From positions 1 to 38,904 of the forward strand of contig JASHPW010000013.1 in the NCBI GenBank assembly GCA_030037895.1: a stretch of 38,904 nucleotides of DNA, read 5' to 3'. The stretch comes from Xanthobacteraceae bacterium (GTDB lineage: Bacteria; Pseudomonadota; Alphaproteobacteria; Rhizobiales; Xanthobacteraceae). The stretch's first letter is position 1, and each line of letters opens with the position of its first letter. The notes beneath the pieces are model-generated. The model ran no database searches and had not been told where the DNA came from. It saw nothing but the letters and a program-made list of their open reading frames with translations. Below are positions 1-9,156 of this stretch, one piece after another. The translations under genes and the position numbers were made by a program.

Positions 1-183
1 CCCGAACTCAATCCGGTCGAGAACATCTGGCAATACCTGCGCCAGAACCAGCTCAGCAATCGCGTCTTCGAAAGCTACGAGGCCATCCTCGACGCTTGTT
101 GCGAAGCCTGGAACGCGCTCATCGCCGACAAAGGCCGCATCAAATCAATCGCCAGCCGCCCATGGGCAGCAGTCAATATCTGA
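1..183 (+). CDS. IS630-family transposase, 3' end only
   Basis: The first 61 codons of the window read without a stop and end in TGA. They begin PELNPVENIWQYLRQN, which is the hallmark C-terminal block of IS630/Tc1-mariner DDE transposases: the last catalytic acidic residue is the E of PVENIW. The tail ending RPWAAVNI also fits. The 5' part lies outside the window, so neither full length nor integrity can be judged. The enzyme would cut and join IS ends at TA targets. It abuts a toxin-like gene pair whose small second gene reads antisense into this tail, which suggests the element inserted there. Recognition of the family is secure; whether the copy is active is unknown. Confidence 0.9.
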   Translation, partial: PELNPVENIWQYLRQNQLSNRVFESYEAILDACCEAWNALIADKGRIKSIASRPWAAVNI

Positions 184-200
184 TGCCGCTGGTATAATAC
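1..200 (+). mobile_element. Right end of an IS630-type insertion sequence (boundary approximate)
   Basis: The transposase tail stops at 183, and IS630 elements usually end a few tens of bases after the stop codon at a TA dinucleotide. Candidate TA steps lie near 193-200 (TATAATA). The opposite end is outside the window, so the terminal inverted repeat cannot be confirmed and the limit given is only an estimate. Confidence 0.5.
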
Positions 201-313
201 CGGTGACCCGGCAAAAACCGCCCCGAGCGCTCGTCGCGCGTGCCATGGATTGCCCGATACGCGGCTCGCTTGAGGGCAGCGGTGATCTCCTCAATATCCA
301 GGGTCCGACTCAC
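173..313 (-). CDS. Small protein coupled to the zeta-like toxin gene; possible antitoxin, 3' end probably altered by IS insertion
   Basis: A 46-residue reading frame starts at a GTG that overlaps the TGA of the upstream toxin-like gene as GTGA (310-313), a typical arrangement for translational coupling. It reads VSRTLDIEEITAALKRAAYR and then a charged HGTRDERSGRF segment, so the first 35 residues look like a real helical, charged small protein. The last ten or so residues (HRYYTSGIRY) are coded in the IS630 end region, and the stop lies inside the transposase gene. This suggests that the original C-terminus was replaced by the insertion. I do not recognise the family. Position next to a zeta-like kinase makes an antitoxin role possible, but this is inference from context only. 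Confidence 0.55.
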   Translation of the reverse strand: MSRTLDIEEITAALKRAAYRAIHGTRDERSGRFLPGHRYYTSGIRY

Positions 314-828
314 GTTCGCTCCGACGATTCCTTCAGCGCAAATATGCCTTCCAAACTGTCCCAAATATACCACTCATCGACGATAGTTTTGTAGGTATTT
401 TCCAGGCAGGCAATGCTTCGGTCGAAACGTCTGCGAATGATCGCCTCGGGAATACCGTGGCCTCCCGCCTCGACTCGTCGTCGGATGCGATCAATGGACG
501 CCTCAACGGACCAAAGGCGCAAATAAACAAGCGACACTACATAGCCGGAGCGCCGCCAGCGCGGAATCTTACGGGCATATGTTAGCGTCGCCAGAGTAGT
601 TTCAAATGCAAAGTCAGCGGCAGCATCTACAAGCTGGTCGATCCGCTCAAGCATAATCCTGCCCGCGCGCATCTCCGCTTGTCGCTGCGATAAGCCACAG
701 TGAATGACTTCGCGCGCAATTTCGTCAGCGTTGACGAAATAAAGATGCGATCGAACCGAAAGGTATTCGCTTGCGAAGGTCGTCTTGCTTGCGCCGTTCG
801 GCCCGGCAATGATGACGCTCTCAGGCAC
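310..828 (-). CDS. Zeta-toxin-like P-loop kinase
   Basis: A 172-residue protein with a nucleotide-binding loop at its N-terminus (AGPNGASKTTF, residues 8-18), followed by an FVNADEIA segment and an FAFETTLA strand. This order (P-loop, NADEIA, FETT) is that of zeta-toxin/small P-loop kinases. Zeta toxins phosphorylate UDP-N-acetylglucosamine, but many short relatives have no proven substrate. The Walker A motif has Ser14 where the canonical GxxxxGK[ST] has its second glycine; Lys15 and Thr16 are kept. At 172 residues it is much shorter than epsilon/zeta-system zeta toxins. The start is GTG with AGGGC upstream. It shares a GTGA overlap with the next gene, giving a two-gene operon. No antitoxin gene precedes it. 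Confident as a P-loop kinase of this group, less so as an active toxin. Confidence 0.75.
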   Translation of the reverse strand: MPESVIIAGPNGASKTTFASEYLSVRSHLYFVNADEIAREVIHCGLSQRQAEMRAGRIMLERIDQLVDAAADFAFETTLATLTYARKIPRWRRSGYVVSLVYLRLWSVEASIDRIRRRVEAGGHGIPEAIIRRRFDRSIACLENTYKTIVDEWYIWDSLEGIFALKESSERT

Positions 829-900
829 GCTCAGCCCTCACTCGCTTCGCCTGAAGGCTCGGCGGCCACTCCGCCTAAAGCGGGAAAAGGCGAATTCTTG

Positions 901-3081
<2,181 letters not shown>

Positions 3082-3092
3082 GGAACGCCATT

Positions 3093-3120
3093 AATGTAAG
3101 CCGCAGGCAGGGGGTGTCAA
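3093..3120 (-). promoter_or_regulatory. Predicted sigma-70-type promoter of thiC
   Basis: Minus-strand TTGACA (plus 3115-3120) is separated by 16 bases from TACATT (plus 3093-3098). Transcription would begin near 3086, just before the first stem of the riboswitch, which is where it should start for the aptamer to be complete. Confidence 0.7.
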
Positions 3121-3130
3121 CGCACGGTTT

Positions 3131-3163
3131 TTCACCTCTGCCCACAAGCGGAGAGAAGGAGGC
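3131..3163. repeat. Short palindromic repeat at the 3' end of the YqgE-like gene
   Basis: CTCTGC (3136-3141) pairs with GCGGAG (3148-3153) with one G-U pair, followed by AGAAGGAGG. It resembles the inner hairpin of the repeat in rlmN (CTCCGC/GCGGAG followed by AAGGGA). It lies just downstream of the stop codon of the minus-strand gene and could act as a weak transcript end, but it has no U-run. Confidence 0.35.
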
Positions 3164-3165
3164 GT

Positions 3166-3798
3166 TCATCGCCCCGGCTTGTGCCGCGCCAGCGCGTCGG
3201 CCCAAACCTTGGCGCGGTCATCGTCGAAGACGAGCGCCGGTTCCTCCGGCACCGTCACCCAGACGCCGTGGGCGAGTTCGTCCTCGAGCTGCCCCGGCGC
3301 CCAGCCGGCATAGCCGAAGGCGACGAGGCTCTTGCGCGGTCCCTTGCCTAGGCCGATGTCGCGCAGCACATCGGGGTCGCTCGTGAGCGCGACCCGCCCG
3401 TCGATGTCCAAGGTGTCGGGGCGACGGTAATCGGCGCTGTGGATCACGAAGCCGACATCGGGGTCAACAGGGCCGCCGACAAAAACGCGAACGCTGTCGG
3501 TGACGCCGCTCGCGTCCGCCCCGAACGCCGCGAGCAAGCCGGCGATCGGACGTTGGGCGAGGGGCCGATTGATGACGATGCCGAGCGCCCCCCCGCGATT
3601 ATGCTGCGCCAACAGAATGACGGCGTGATCGAAACGCGGATCGCGCAAATCCGGCGACGCGATCAGGAGTTGACCGGTCAGCCACACGGTGCTGTCGGGA
3701 ATATCGGTCTGCGAGGGCAGGGCCGCGTGAAGGAGCGTCGCCGGCAAAAAAATCGCGGCGGCGGCCAAAATCCAGCGCCTGAAATTCCTCGCAAACAC
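3166..3798 (-). CDS. YqgE/AlgH-family (UPF0301) protein with an N-terminal signal peptide
   Basis: The 210-residue product contains the UPF0301 core: LIASPDLRDPRFDHAVILL, then LGIVINRP, FVGGPV and GYAGWAPGQLEDEL. The family is widespread and its biochemical role is not settled. Unlike ordinary cytosolic YqgE, this one begins FRRWILAAAAIFLPATLLHA: a basic start, a hydrophobic core of about 15 residues and an AxA-like end, that is, a Sec signal peptide. It is therefore probably periplasmic or an exported paralogue. The start codon is GTG at 3798, the only in-frame start that supplies the signal peptide; no in-frame ATG lies upstream. It stands alone, between thiC and the hydratase gene. Confidence 0.85.
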   Translation of the reverse strand: MFARNFRRWILAAAAIFLPATLLHAALPSQTDIPDSTVWLTGQLLIASPDLRDPRFDHAVILLAQHNRGGALGIVINRPLAQRPIAGLLAAFGADASGVTDSVRVFVGGPVDPDVGFVIHSADYRRPDTLDIDGRVALTSDPDVLRDIGLGKGPRKSLVAFGYAGWAPGQLEDELAHGVWVTVPEEPALVFDDDRAKVWADALARHKPGR

Positions 3799-3884
3799 GA
3801 TGAACCCGCATCCTCGCCACGCGTCGCCCTCGCGACATGATTCCGCTAAAGCGACGCATGTTCAATACGCTTCGTTCGCGCGCC

Positions 3885-4667
3885 TCAAACAAATTGCACC
3901 GCGATGCCGCCAAGCGCGCCGAAATCGGCGTGCAGCGTGTCGCCTTTCTTGGCGAACACGACGCGCGTGAACGAGCCGGCGAGCACGAGATGACCCGCTT
4001 CGAGCGTCACACCGTGCGCTCCGAGCTTGTTGGCGAGCCAGGCGACGCCGAGCGCCGGATGGCCGAGCACGCCGGCGGCGAGGCCGGTCTCCTCGATCTC
4101 GGAATTGCGGTACATGATGCCGCCGACCCAGCGCAGATCGATCTCCAGCGGCCCGACCGGCCGGCCGCCGATGACGATGCCGGCGGCGGCGCCATTGTCG
4201 GCGACGGTGTCGAAGATTTTGCGCGGATCCATGAGCCGGGCATCGACGATCTCGATCGCCGGCACGACGTAGTCGGTCGCGCGCAACACGTCGGGCAGAC
4301 GGACGCCGGGGCCGCGCAAGGGCTTGCCGAGGATGAAGGCGAGCTCGATCTCGACCCGCGGCAGGCAGTAATTTTCATGCGCGATGCGGGCGCCGTCGGC
4401 GATCATCATGCTGTCGAGGAGGTGGCCGTAATCGGGCTCGTCGATCTGCGAGGAGCGTTGCATCGCCTTCGAGGTGAGGCCGACCTTGTGGCCGATGAGC
4501 CTGGCGCCGGCCGCAAGCTTGCGGCCGGCAACTTCGGTCGAGATCGCGTAGGCGTCCTCGATCGTGATGTCGGGCCAGGTCTTGCTGAGCTGGACGGCCT
4601 GCTTGCGCGCTTTCTCCGCGGCAAGGAGGATATCGGCGGCCTTGTTGCGGTCGGCTTCGGACATCAT
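3885..4667 (-). CDS. hpaH: 2-oxo-hept-4-ene-1,7-dioate hydratase (HpaH type)
   Basis: A 260-residue fumarylacetoacetate-hydrolase-fold protein that closely follows HpaH. The signature blocks are IGHKVGLTSKAMQ, EPDYGHLLD, the metal-ligand stretch PRVEIELAF, IEIVDARL and the C-terminal GSFTR. HpaH adds water to 2-oxo-hept-4-ene-1,7-dioate in homoprotocatechuate (4-hydroxyphenylacetate) breakdown; relatives act on 2-hydroxypentadienoate in other meta-cleavage routes. Length fits (about 265 usual). Two ATGs stand in tandem at 4667 and 4664; the first is used here. None of the other hpa genes (hpaBCDEFGI) is nearby, so it is an orphan. The exact substrate is therefore less sure than the family. 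Confidence 0.85.
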   Translation of the reverse strand: MMSEADRNKAADILLAAEKARKQAVQLSKTWPDITIEDAYAISTEVAGRKLAAGARLIGHKVGLTSKAMQRSSQIDEPDYGHLLDSMMIADGARIAHENYCLPRVEIELAFILGKPLRGPGVRLPDVLRATDYVVPAIEIVDARLMDPRKIFDTVADNGAAAGIVIGGRPVGPLEIDLRWVGGIMYRNSEIEETGLAAGVLGHPALGVAWLANKLGAHGVTLEAGHLVLAGSFTRVVFAKKGDTLHADFGALGGIAVQFV

Positions 4668-4718
4668 GGCCGCAAGGATTCCGGGCTTATCAGCACATGC
4701 CGCGTCTGCGACGGCGGA

Positions 4719-5300
4719 TCAGAATACGCGCACGACGATGATAAAGCCAATCACCAGCGCCGCCGCGCCGAGCCCCGCCCACAGCGTGAGCCGCTCCTCG
4801 ATGATGCCGCGCGCCCGCGCGCCGTAACGGTTGAGCAAAAAGGCTTCCACGAAGAAACGCACGCCGCGCGTAATGACCGACATCATGACGAACAAGCCGA
4901 TATTGAAGCCGGCAAAGCCCGACGTGATGGTGACGATCTTGTAGGGAATGGGCGTGAGACCCTTGATGAGGATGATCCAGGTGCCGTAATGCGCATAGGC
5001 CGCGCGGAACGCCTCGACCTTGTCGCCGTAGCCGTAGAGCTGGATCAGCCAGTGTCCGACCGTGTCGTAGAGCGTCGCGCCGATGAAATAGCCAAGAAGC
5101 CCGCCGACAACCGAAGTCGCGGTGCAAAGAGCGGCGAAGAACCACGCCCGGTCGGGGCGCGCCAGCGCCATCGGAATCAGCATCGCGTCGGGCGGGACGG
5201 GAAAGAAAGAGCTTTCCGCGAAGGATATCGCGCCCAAAATCCACGACGCATAGGGCTTGCCGGCGGCGTCGATGCACCAATCATACAGGCGGCGAAGCAT
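4719..5300 (-). CDS. DedA/YqaA-family inner membrane protein
   Basis: A 193-residue membrane protein with the SNARE-associated (DedA/VTT) domain: an amphipathic segment ESSFFPVPPDAML, a re-entrant loop GLTPIPYKIVTITSGFAGF, and four or so hydrophobic segments ending in VIGFIIVVRVF. DedA proteins are thought to move or flip undecaprenyl or other lipid carriers and depend on the proton gradient. I start at ATG 5300 (MLRRLYDW), with AGGTCG upstream; a TTG at 5360 would add 20 polar residues without a ribosome site. It is separate from its neighbours, with gaps of 51 and 143 bases. Confidence 0.85.
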   Translation of the reverse strand: MLRRLYDWCIDAAGKPYASWILGAISFAESSFFPVPPDAMLIPMALARPDRAWFFAALCTATSVVGGLLGYFIGATLYDTVGHWLIQLYGYGDKVEAFRAAYAHYGTWIILIKGLTPIPYKIVTITSGFAGFNIGLFVMMSVITRGVRFFVEAFLLNRYGARARGIIEERLTLWAGLGAAALVIGFIIVVRVF

Positions 5301-5409
5301 GGGCGGCGACCTGACGCGTTCCGCGGTCGGTTTGTCTGGATTCCGCTTGCGCGCGAACAAGGGGAGCTTGATTCACGACCTCGTAGCGGCGATGGAAGCG
5401 GTTGTCTAT

Positions 5410-5431
5410 CGGCCGTGCCGAGCCACGGCCG
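5410..5431. terminator. Hairpin downstream of hisE
   Basis: Perfect 8-bp arms CGGCCGTG (5410-5417) and CACGGCCG (5424-5431) with a six-base loop, starting 13 bases past the hisE stop on the minus strand. No T-run follows, so it is either a weak intrinsic terminator or an mRNA 3' end stabiliser. Confidence 0.4.
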
Positions 5432-5443
5432 ACCGCCGGATGA

Positions 5444-5824
5444 TCAACGCCGTTTGCGGAACCGGCGGCTTTCGAGCATGACGATTTTGCGGCGCGCGCT
5501 ATCGTCGGGCACCTTCTTGGGCACCTTCTCGGCGATGCCGAGAAGCCGCTCGCGGCGGTCCATCTCCTTCCAGACATCCTCCGGCCGGATGCTGGCGGCG
5601 ATCCACAGGACTACCAAATTGTAAATGAGATCGGCGCTTTCCTTCACGACGGCGTCGCGGTCGCCGTGCATGGCGTCGATGACCACCTCGACCGCCTCCT
5701 CGGCAAGCTTTTTCGCCATCTTGCTGCGGCCGGAGCGTAGGAGGCGCGCGGTCCGCGAGGTCGACGGATCGTCGTGCCGGCAAGCGAGCGCCGCATGGTA
5801 GAGGCGGGTGATCGAATCAGGCAT
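5444..5824 (-). CDS. hisE: Phosphoribosyl-ATP pyrophosphohydrolase (HisE) or close paralogue
   Basis: HisE hydrolyses phosphoribosyl-ATP to phosphoribosyl-AMP, the second step of histidine synthesis. The 126-residue product has the all-alpha PRA-PH core: SRTARLLRSGRSKMAKKLAEE, EAVEVVIDA, ESADLIYNLVVLW and RPEDVWKEMDRRE, with the acidic residues (E/EE/D) expected to bind magnesium. It is about 18 residues longer than usual, with a basic C-terminal tail (KVPDDSARRKIVMLESRRFRKRR split over residues 103-126). Other his genes (hisB-hisH-hisA-hisF), next to which hisE usually lies in alphaproteobacteria, are absent here. It may be the only hisE, displaced, or a second copy. Confidence 0.8.
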   Translation of the reverse strand: MPDSITRLYHAALACRHDDPSTSRTARLLRSGRSKMAKKLAEEAVEVVIDAMHGDRDAVVKESADLIYNLVVLWIAASIRPEDVWKEMDRRERLLGIAEKVPKKVPDDSARRKIVMLESRRFRKRR

Positions 5825-5860
5825 AGCGGAGCAGAATAACCCAATATTGTCGCAATTGTG

Positions 5861-5890
5861 TTAAAACCGCGGGATCGGCCGGGCCCGCAG
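5861..5890 (-). terminator. Possible intrinsic terminator of putA
   Basis: Read on the minus strand, just after the putA stop, GCGGG and CCCGC form a stem with a GC-rich loop and are followed by GGTTTT. The stem is short (5 bp clear), so the call is tentative. The same stretch is also the upstream region of hisE. Confidence 0.4.
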
Positions 5891-5892
5891 GC

Positions 5893-8800
5893 TCATTCGT
5901 CGAGCGCCAGCAGGCTGGCATTGCCGCCCGCGGCCGCGGTGTTGATGGTGACGACCTGTTCGGTCGCAAAGCGGCGGAGATAATTCGGCCCGCCAGCCTT
6001 GGGCCCGGTCCCCGACATTTTGGTGCCGCCGAAAGGCTGCGTGCCGACCACGGCGCCGATCATGGTGCGATTGACGTAGACGTTGCCATGCGCGAGCCGC
6101 GCGACGATCCGCTCGACCGTGAGGTCGATGCGCGAATGGATGCCGAGCGTCAGCGCGGTGCCGTTCGCCGCGATGTCGTCGAGGAGCGCGTCCAGCTCCT
6201 CGGCCTTCCAGCGCACGACGTGCAGAACAGGTCCAAACACCTCCTCCTTCAGGGCGCGGTCGAGTTCGATGATCGTCGGCGCCACGTAAGTGCCGCTGGC
6301 CGGCAACGGCAGGTCCTGATCCCAGCGGAAGCGCACGCGGCCGGCGTGGTCCATGGCGGCAATCCAGCTTTCGAGCTTTTGCTTGGCCTCGGCGTCGATC
6401 ACCGGTCCCACATGGGTCGCGGGCTCGCGCGGATCGCCGATTTTCAGTTCGCGCGCCGCGCCGACGAGCATGTCGAGCATCGGCCCGGCTATGTCCTCCT
6501 GCAGGCAGAGAAGCCGCAGCGCCGAGCAGCGCTGCCCGGCGGAGCGGAAGGCGGACGCGATCACGTCGTCGATCACCTGTTCGGGCAGCGCCGTGGCATC
6601 GACGATCATGGCGTTGATGCCGCCGGTCTCGGCGATCAGCGGCACGATCGGTCCGCTCTTTGCGGCGAGCGCGCGGTTGATGGCGCGGCCGACCGCGGTC
6701 GAGCCGGTGAAGGCTATTCCGGCGACGCACGGATCGGCGACGAGGCTGGCGCCAACCGTGCCGTCGCCGGGGACGAGATGCAGCGCGCTTGCCGGCACGC
6801 CGGCCTCGTGCAGAAGCGCGACGGCGCGCGCGGCGATGAGCGGGGTCTGTTCCGCCGGCTTGGCCACGACCGCATTGCCGGCGACGAGCGCGGCGCTCAC
6901 TTGGCCGAGGAAGATCGCCAACGGAAAGTTCCACGGGCTGATGCAGACGAACGCGCCGCGTCCGCGATAACCCAGCACGTTGCTTTCGCCGGTTGGGCCC
7001 GGCAACGATTGCGGCGCCAGCGAGACCCGCGCCTGCACCGCGTAATAGCGGCAATGATCGACCGCCTCGCGCAGCTCGGCGAGCGCGTCGTCGAGGGTCT
7101 TGCCACCTTCGTTTTGCAGCAGGGCGATGAATTGGCCGCGATTTTCTTCGAGACGATTGGCGGCGCGTTCGAGCACTGCGGCGCGCTCGCCATAAGGCGT
7201 CGCCGCCCAGGACGGGAATCCGGCTGCGGCCGCGGCCATCGCCGCGCGCACGATCACTTCGTCACCCTCGCGGACGACGCCGATCGGGCGGCCATCGATC
7301 GGCGAGGTCACCATGCGCGCGACTCCAGGAAGCGCGATGCCGTCGATCAGCGGGGCGGCTTCGGTCGCGGGCATTGCGGCCGCGCGAACCTCGCCGGGAA
7401 GCGCATCGAGGCTTGCGCGCTCGCCGAACTCGACGCCGGCCGAGTTAAGCCGCTGCGGCGCGTAGAGGTCGCGCGGCAGCGCGATCTTCTTATTGCGCGT
7501 GTCGTGCGCGGCGACGATCCGGCTCTGCGGCCGGCGCAATATCTCCTCGATCGGCACGGACGGATCGGCCGCCACCGACACGAACGAGGAATTGGCGCCG
7601 TTCTCGAGAAGCCGCCGCACCAGATAGGCGAGGAGATCGCGGTGGCCGCCGACCGGCGCATAGACCCGGCAGGCCGCCGCGGGCCATTCGGCAAGAAGCG
7701 TCTCATAAAGCGCTTCGCCCATGCCGTAGAGGCGCTGGAACTCGAATCCAGTAATGCCGCCGGCGTCCTCGATCACGCTGGCGACGGTGAGCGCGTTGTG
7801 GGTGGCAAATTGCGGAAAAAGGCGGTTGCGCGCGGCGAGGAGTTTTTTCACACAGGCCATGTAGCAGAGATCGGTCATGGCTTTGCGCGTGAACACCGGA
7901 TAGTCGGCAAGGCCGCGCTCCTGCGCGCGCTTGATCTCGGTGTCCCAATAGGCGCCCTTGACCAATCGGACCGCGAGTCGGCTTGCCGATGCGGCCGCCG
8001 TTTGCTCGATCCAGTCGATCAGCGGCAAGGCCCGTTTCTGATAGGCCTGGACCACAAGCCCAAATCCGTCCCAGCCGTTGAACGACGGATCGGCCAGCAC
8101 GGCGCCGATGACGTCGAGCGATAATTCCAGCCGGTCCGCCTCCTCGGCATCGACGGTGAATTGAAGCTGGCGCGCCTTGGCGAGGCGCGCCAGTTCAAGG
8201 AGACGTGGAACGAGTTCCGCCAACACCCGCTCGCGCGAAATCGCTTCAAAGCGCGGGTGCAGGGCCGAGAGCTTGACCGATATTCCCGGCCGCGACGGCG
8301 GCGCGGCGTTGCCGGCCCTCGCGCCGATGGCTTCGATCGCCGCGGCATAGGCATCGTAATATCTGTCGGCATCCGCGGCGCTACGCGCGCCTTCGCCGAG
8401 CATATCGAACGAATAGCGGAACTCGGCATGAGAGCGGGCGCGATCGAGCGCCTCCTCGATGGTTTGCCCGAGGACGAAATGCGAGCCGATAAGCCGCATG
8501 GCTTGGCGGATCGCCGCGCGCACCGTCGGCAAGCCGAGGCGTCGCGCGATATTGTCGAGGATGGTCTCCGGCGTCTCTCCCGGATGGATGATGCGGGCGG
8601 CGATCCCGAGCGTCCAGGCCGAGGCGGAGACGAGGAGCGCCGTCGATTTGACGTCACTGTCGAGCCAGCGGCCGGCGGCGAGCTTGTCTTCGATGAGGCG
8701 GTCGGCGGTCGAAGCGTCGGGCACGCGCAACAGCGCCTCGGCGAGCACCATGAGCGCCAAGCCCTCCTTGGTCGAGAGCGAAAAAGCGTGCAGAAAATCC

Positions 8801-9012
8801 TCGATGCCGCCGAGCCCGCCGGCCTTGGCGCGGATCGCCTCGACCAGTCGGCGGGTGCGCGCGTCGATGCGGCGCTCAGCGGCCGCGTCGCGGCCGGCAT
8901 CCGCAAGAAAGCCCGCCGCCAATGCCTCGTCGGGCGGAGCGAACGGCGCCCGAAACGGCGGCTGCCCGGCATCCGCCGTCCTCATTGCCGGCTCCATCGC
9001 GGCGGAGACCAT
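5893..9012 (-). CDS. putA: Bifunctional proline dehydrogenase / L-glutamate-gamma-semialdehyde dehydrogenase PutA
   Basis: PutA oxidises proline to glutamate in two coupled steps at the inner membrane, passing electrons to FAD and quinone and then to NAD. The 1039-residue chain has the proline dehydrogenase barrel at about 160-480 (GISVKLSALHPRFE, RLVKGAYWD near 349-356, FATHNALT near 402-409). The aldehyde dehydrogenase half lies at about 560-1020 (PWNFPLA near 693, Glu795 in IAETGG, catalytic Cys829 in AGQRCSA). The N-terminal ribbon-helix-helix DNA-binding domain of enteric PutA and the extra C-terminal domain are absent, so this is a short PutA that cannot repress its own gene. ATG 9012 is used; ATG 8985 has a better GGAG and would remove nine residues. 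No PutP or Lrp-type PutR lies nearby. Confidence 0.97.
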   Translation of the reverse strand: MVSAAMEPAMRTADAGQPPFRAPFAPPDEALAAGFLADAGRDAAAERRIDARTRRLVEAIRAKAGGLGGIEDFLHAFSLSTKEGLALMVLAEALLRVPDASTADRLIEDKLAAGRWLDSDVKSTALLVSASAWTLGIAARIIHPGETPETILDNIARRLGLPTVRAAIRQAMRLIGSHFVLGQTIEEALDRARSHAEFRYSFDMLGEGARSAADADRYYDAYAAAIEAIGARAGNAAPPSRPGISVKLSALHPRFEAISRERVLAELVPRLLELARLAKARQLQFTVDAEEADRLELSLDVIGAVLADPSFNGWDGFGLVVQAYQKRALPLIDWIEQTAAASASRLAVRLVKGAYWDTEIKRAQERGLADYPVFTRKAMTDLCYMACVKKLLAARNRLFPQFATHNALTVASVIEDAGGITGFEFQRLYGMGEALYETLLAEWPAAACRVYAPVGGHRDLLAYLVRRLLENGANSSFVSVAADPSVPIEEILRRPQSRIVAAHDTRNKKIALPRDLYAPQRLNSAGVEFGERASLDALPGEVRAAAMPATEAAPLIDGIALPGVARMVTSPIDGRPIGVVREGDEVIVRAAMAAAAAGFPSWAATPYGERAAVLERAANRLEENRGQFIALLQNEGGKTLDDALAELREAVDHCRYYAVQARVSLAPQSLPGPTGESNVLGYRGRGAFVCISPWNFPLAIFLGQVSAALVAGNAVVAKPAEQTPLIAARAVALLHEAGVPASALHLVPGDGTVGASLVADPCVAGIAFTGSTAVGRAINRALAAKSGPIVPLIAETGGINAMIVDATALPEQVIDDVIASAFRSAGQRCSALRLLCLQEDIAGPMLDMLVGAARELKIGDPREPATHVGPVIDAEAKQKLESWIAAMDHAGRVRFRWDQDLPLPASGTYVAPTIIELDRALKEEVFGPVLHVVRWKAEELDALLDDIAANGTALTLGIHSRIDLTVERIVARLAHGNVYVNRTMIGAVVGTQPFGGTKMSGTGPKAGGPNYLRRFATEQVVTINTAAAGGNASLLALDE

Positions 9013-9156
9013 GCCCGCATGAACGGTGCATGTTTTTCGGGCGCGCGCGCCGCCAGCTTCGGCTTGCGCTTTGCGGCGGCATGTTCTTTATCGGCCCGGA
9101 GAGGAATCGCGGCGCCGGGCGGCAATGCGGTCGCGAGATTGAGCAAGGAATCGGGC

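Noticed and set aside
5301..5360. TTG start for the DedA-family protein at 5360
   Set aside because: No ribosome site and only polar added residues; ATG 5300 gives the usual family start.
8161..9156. Extension of the ABC binding protein far upstream of 9157
   Set aside because: It runs antisense to putA; the ATG at 9157 has a ribosome site and begins a signal peptide.
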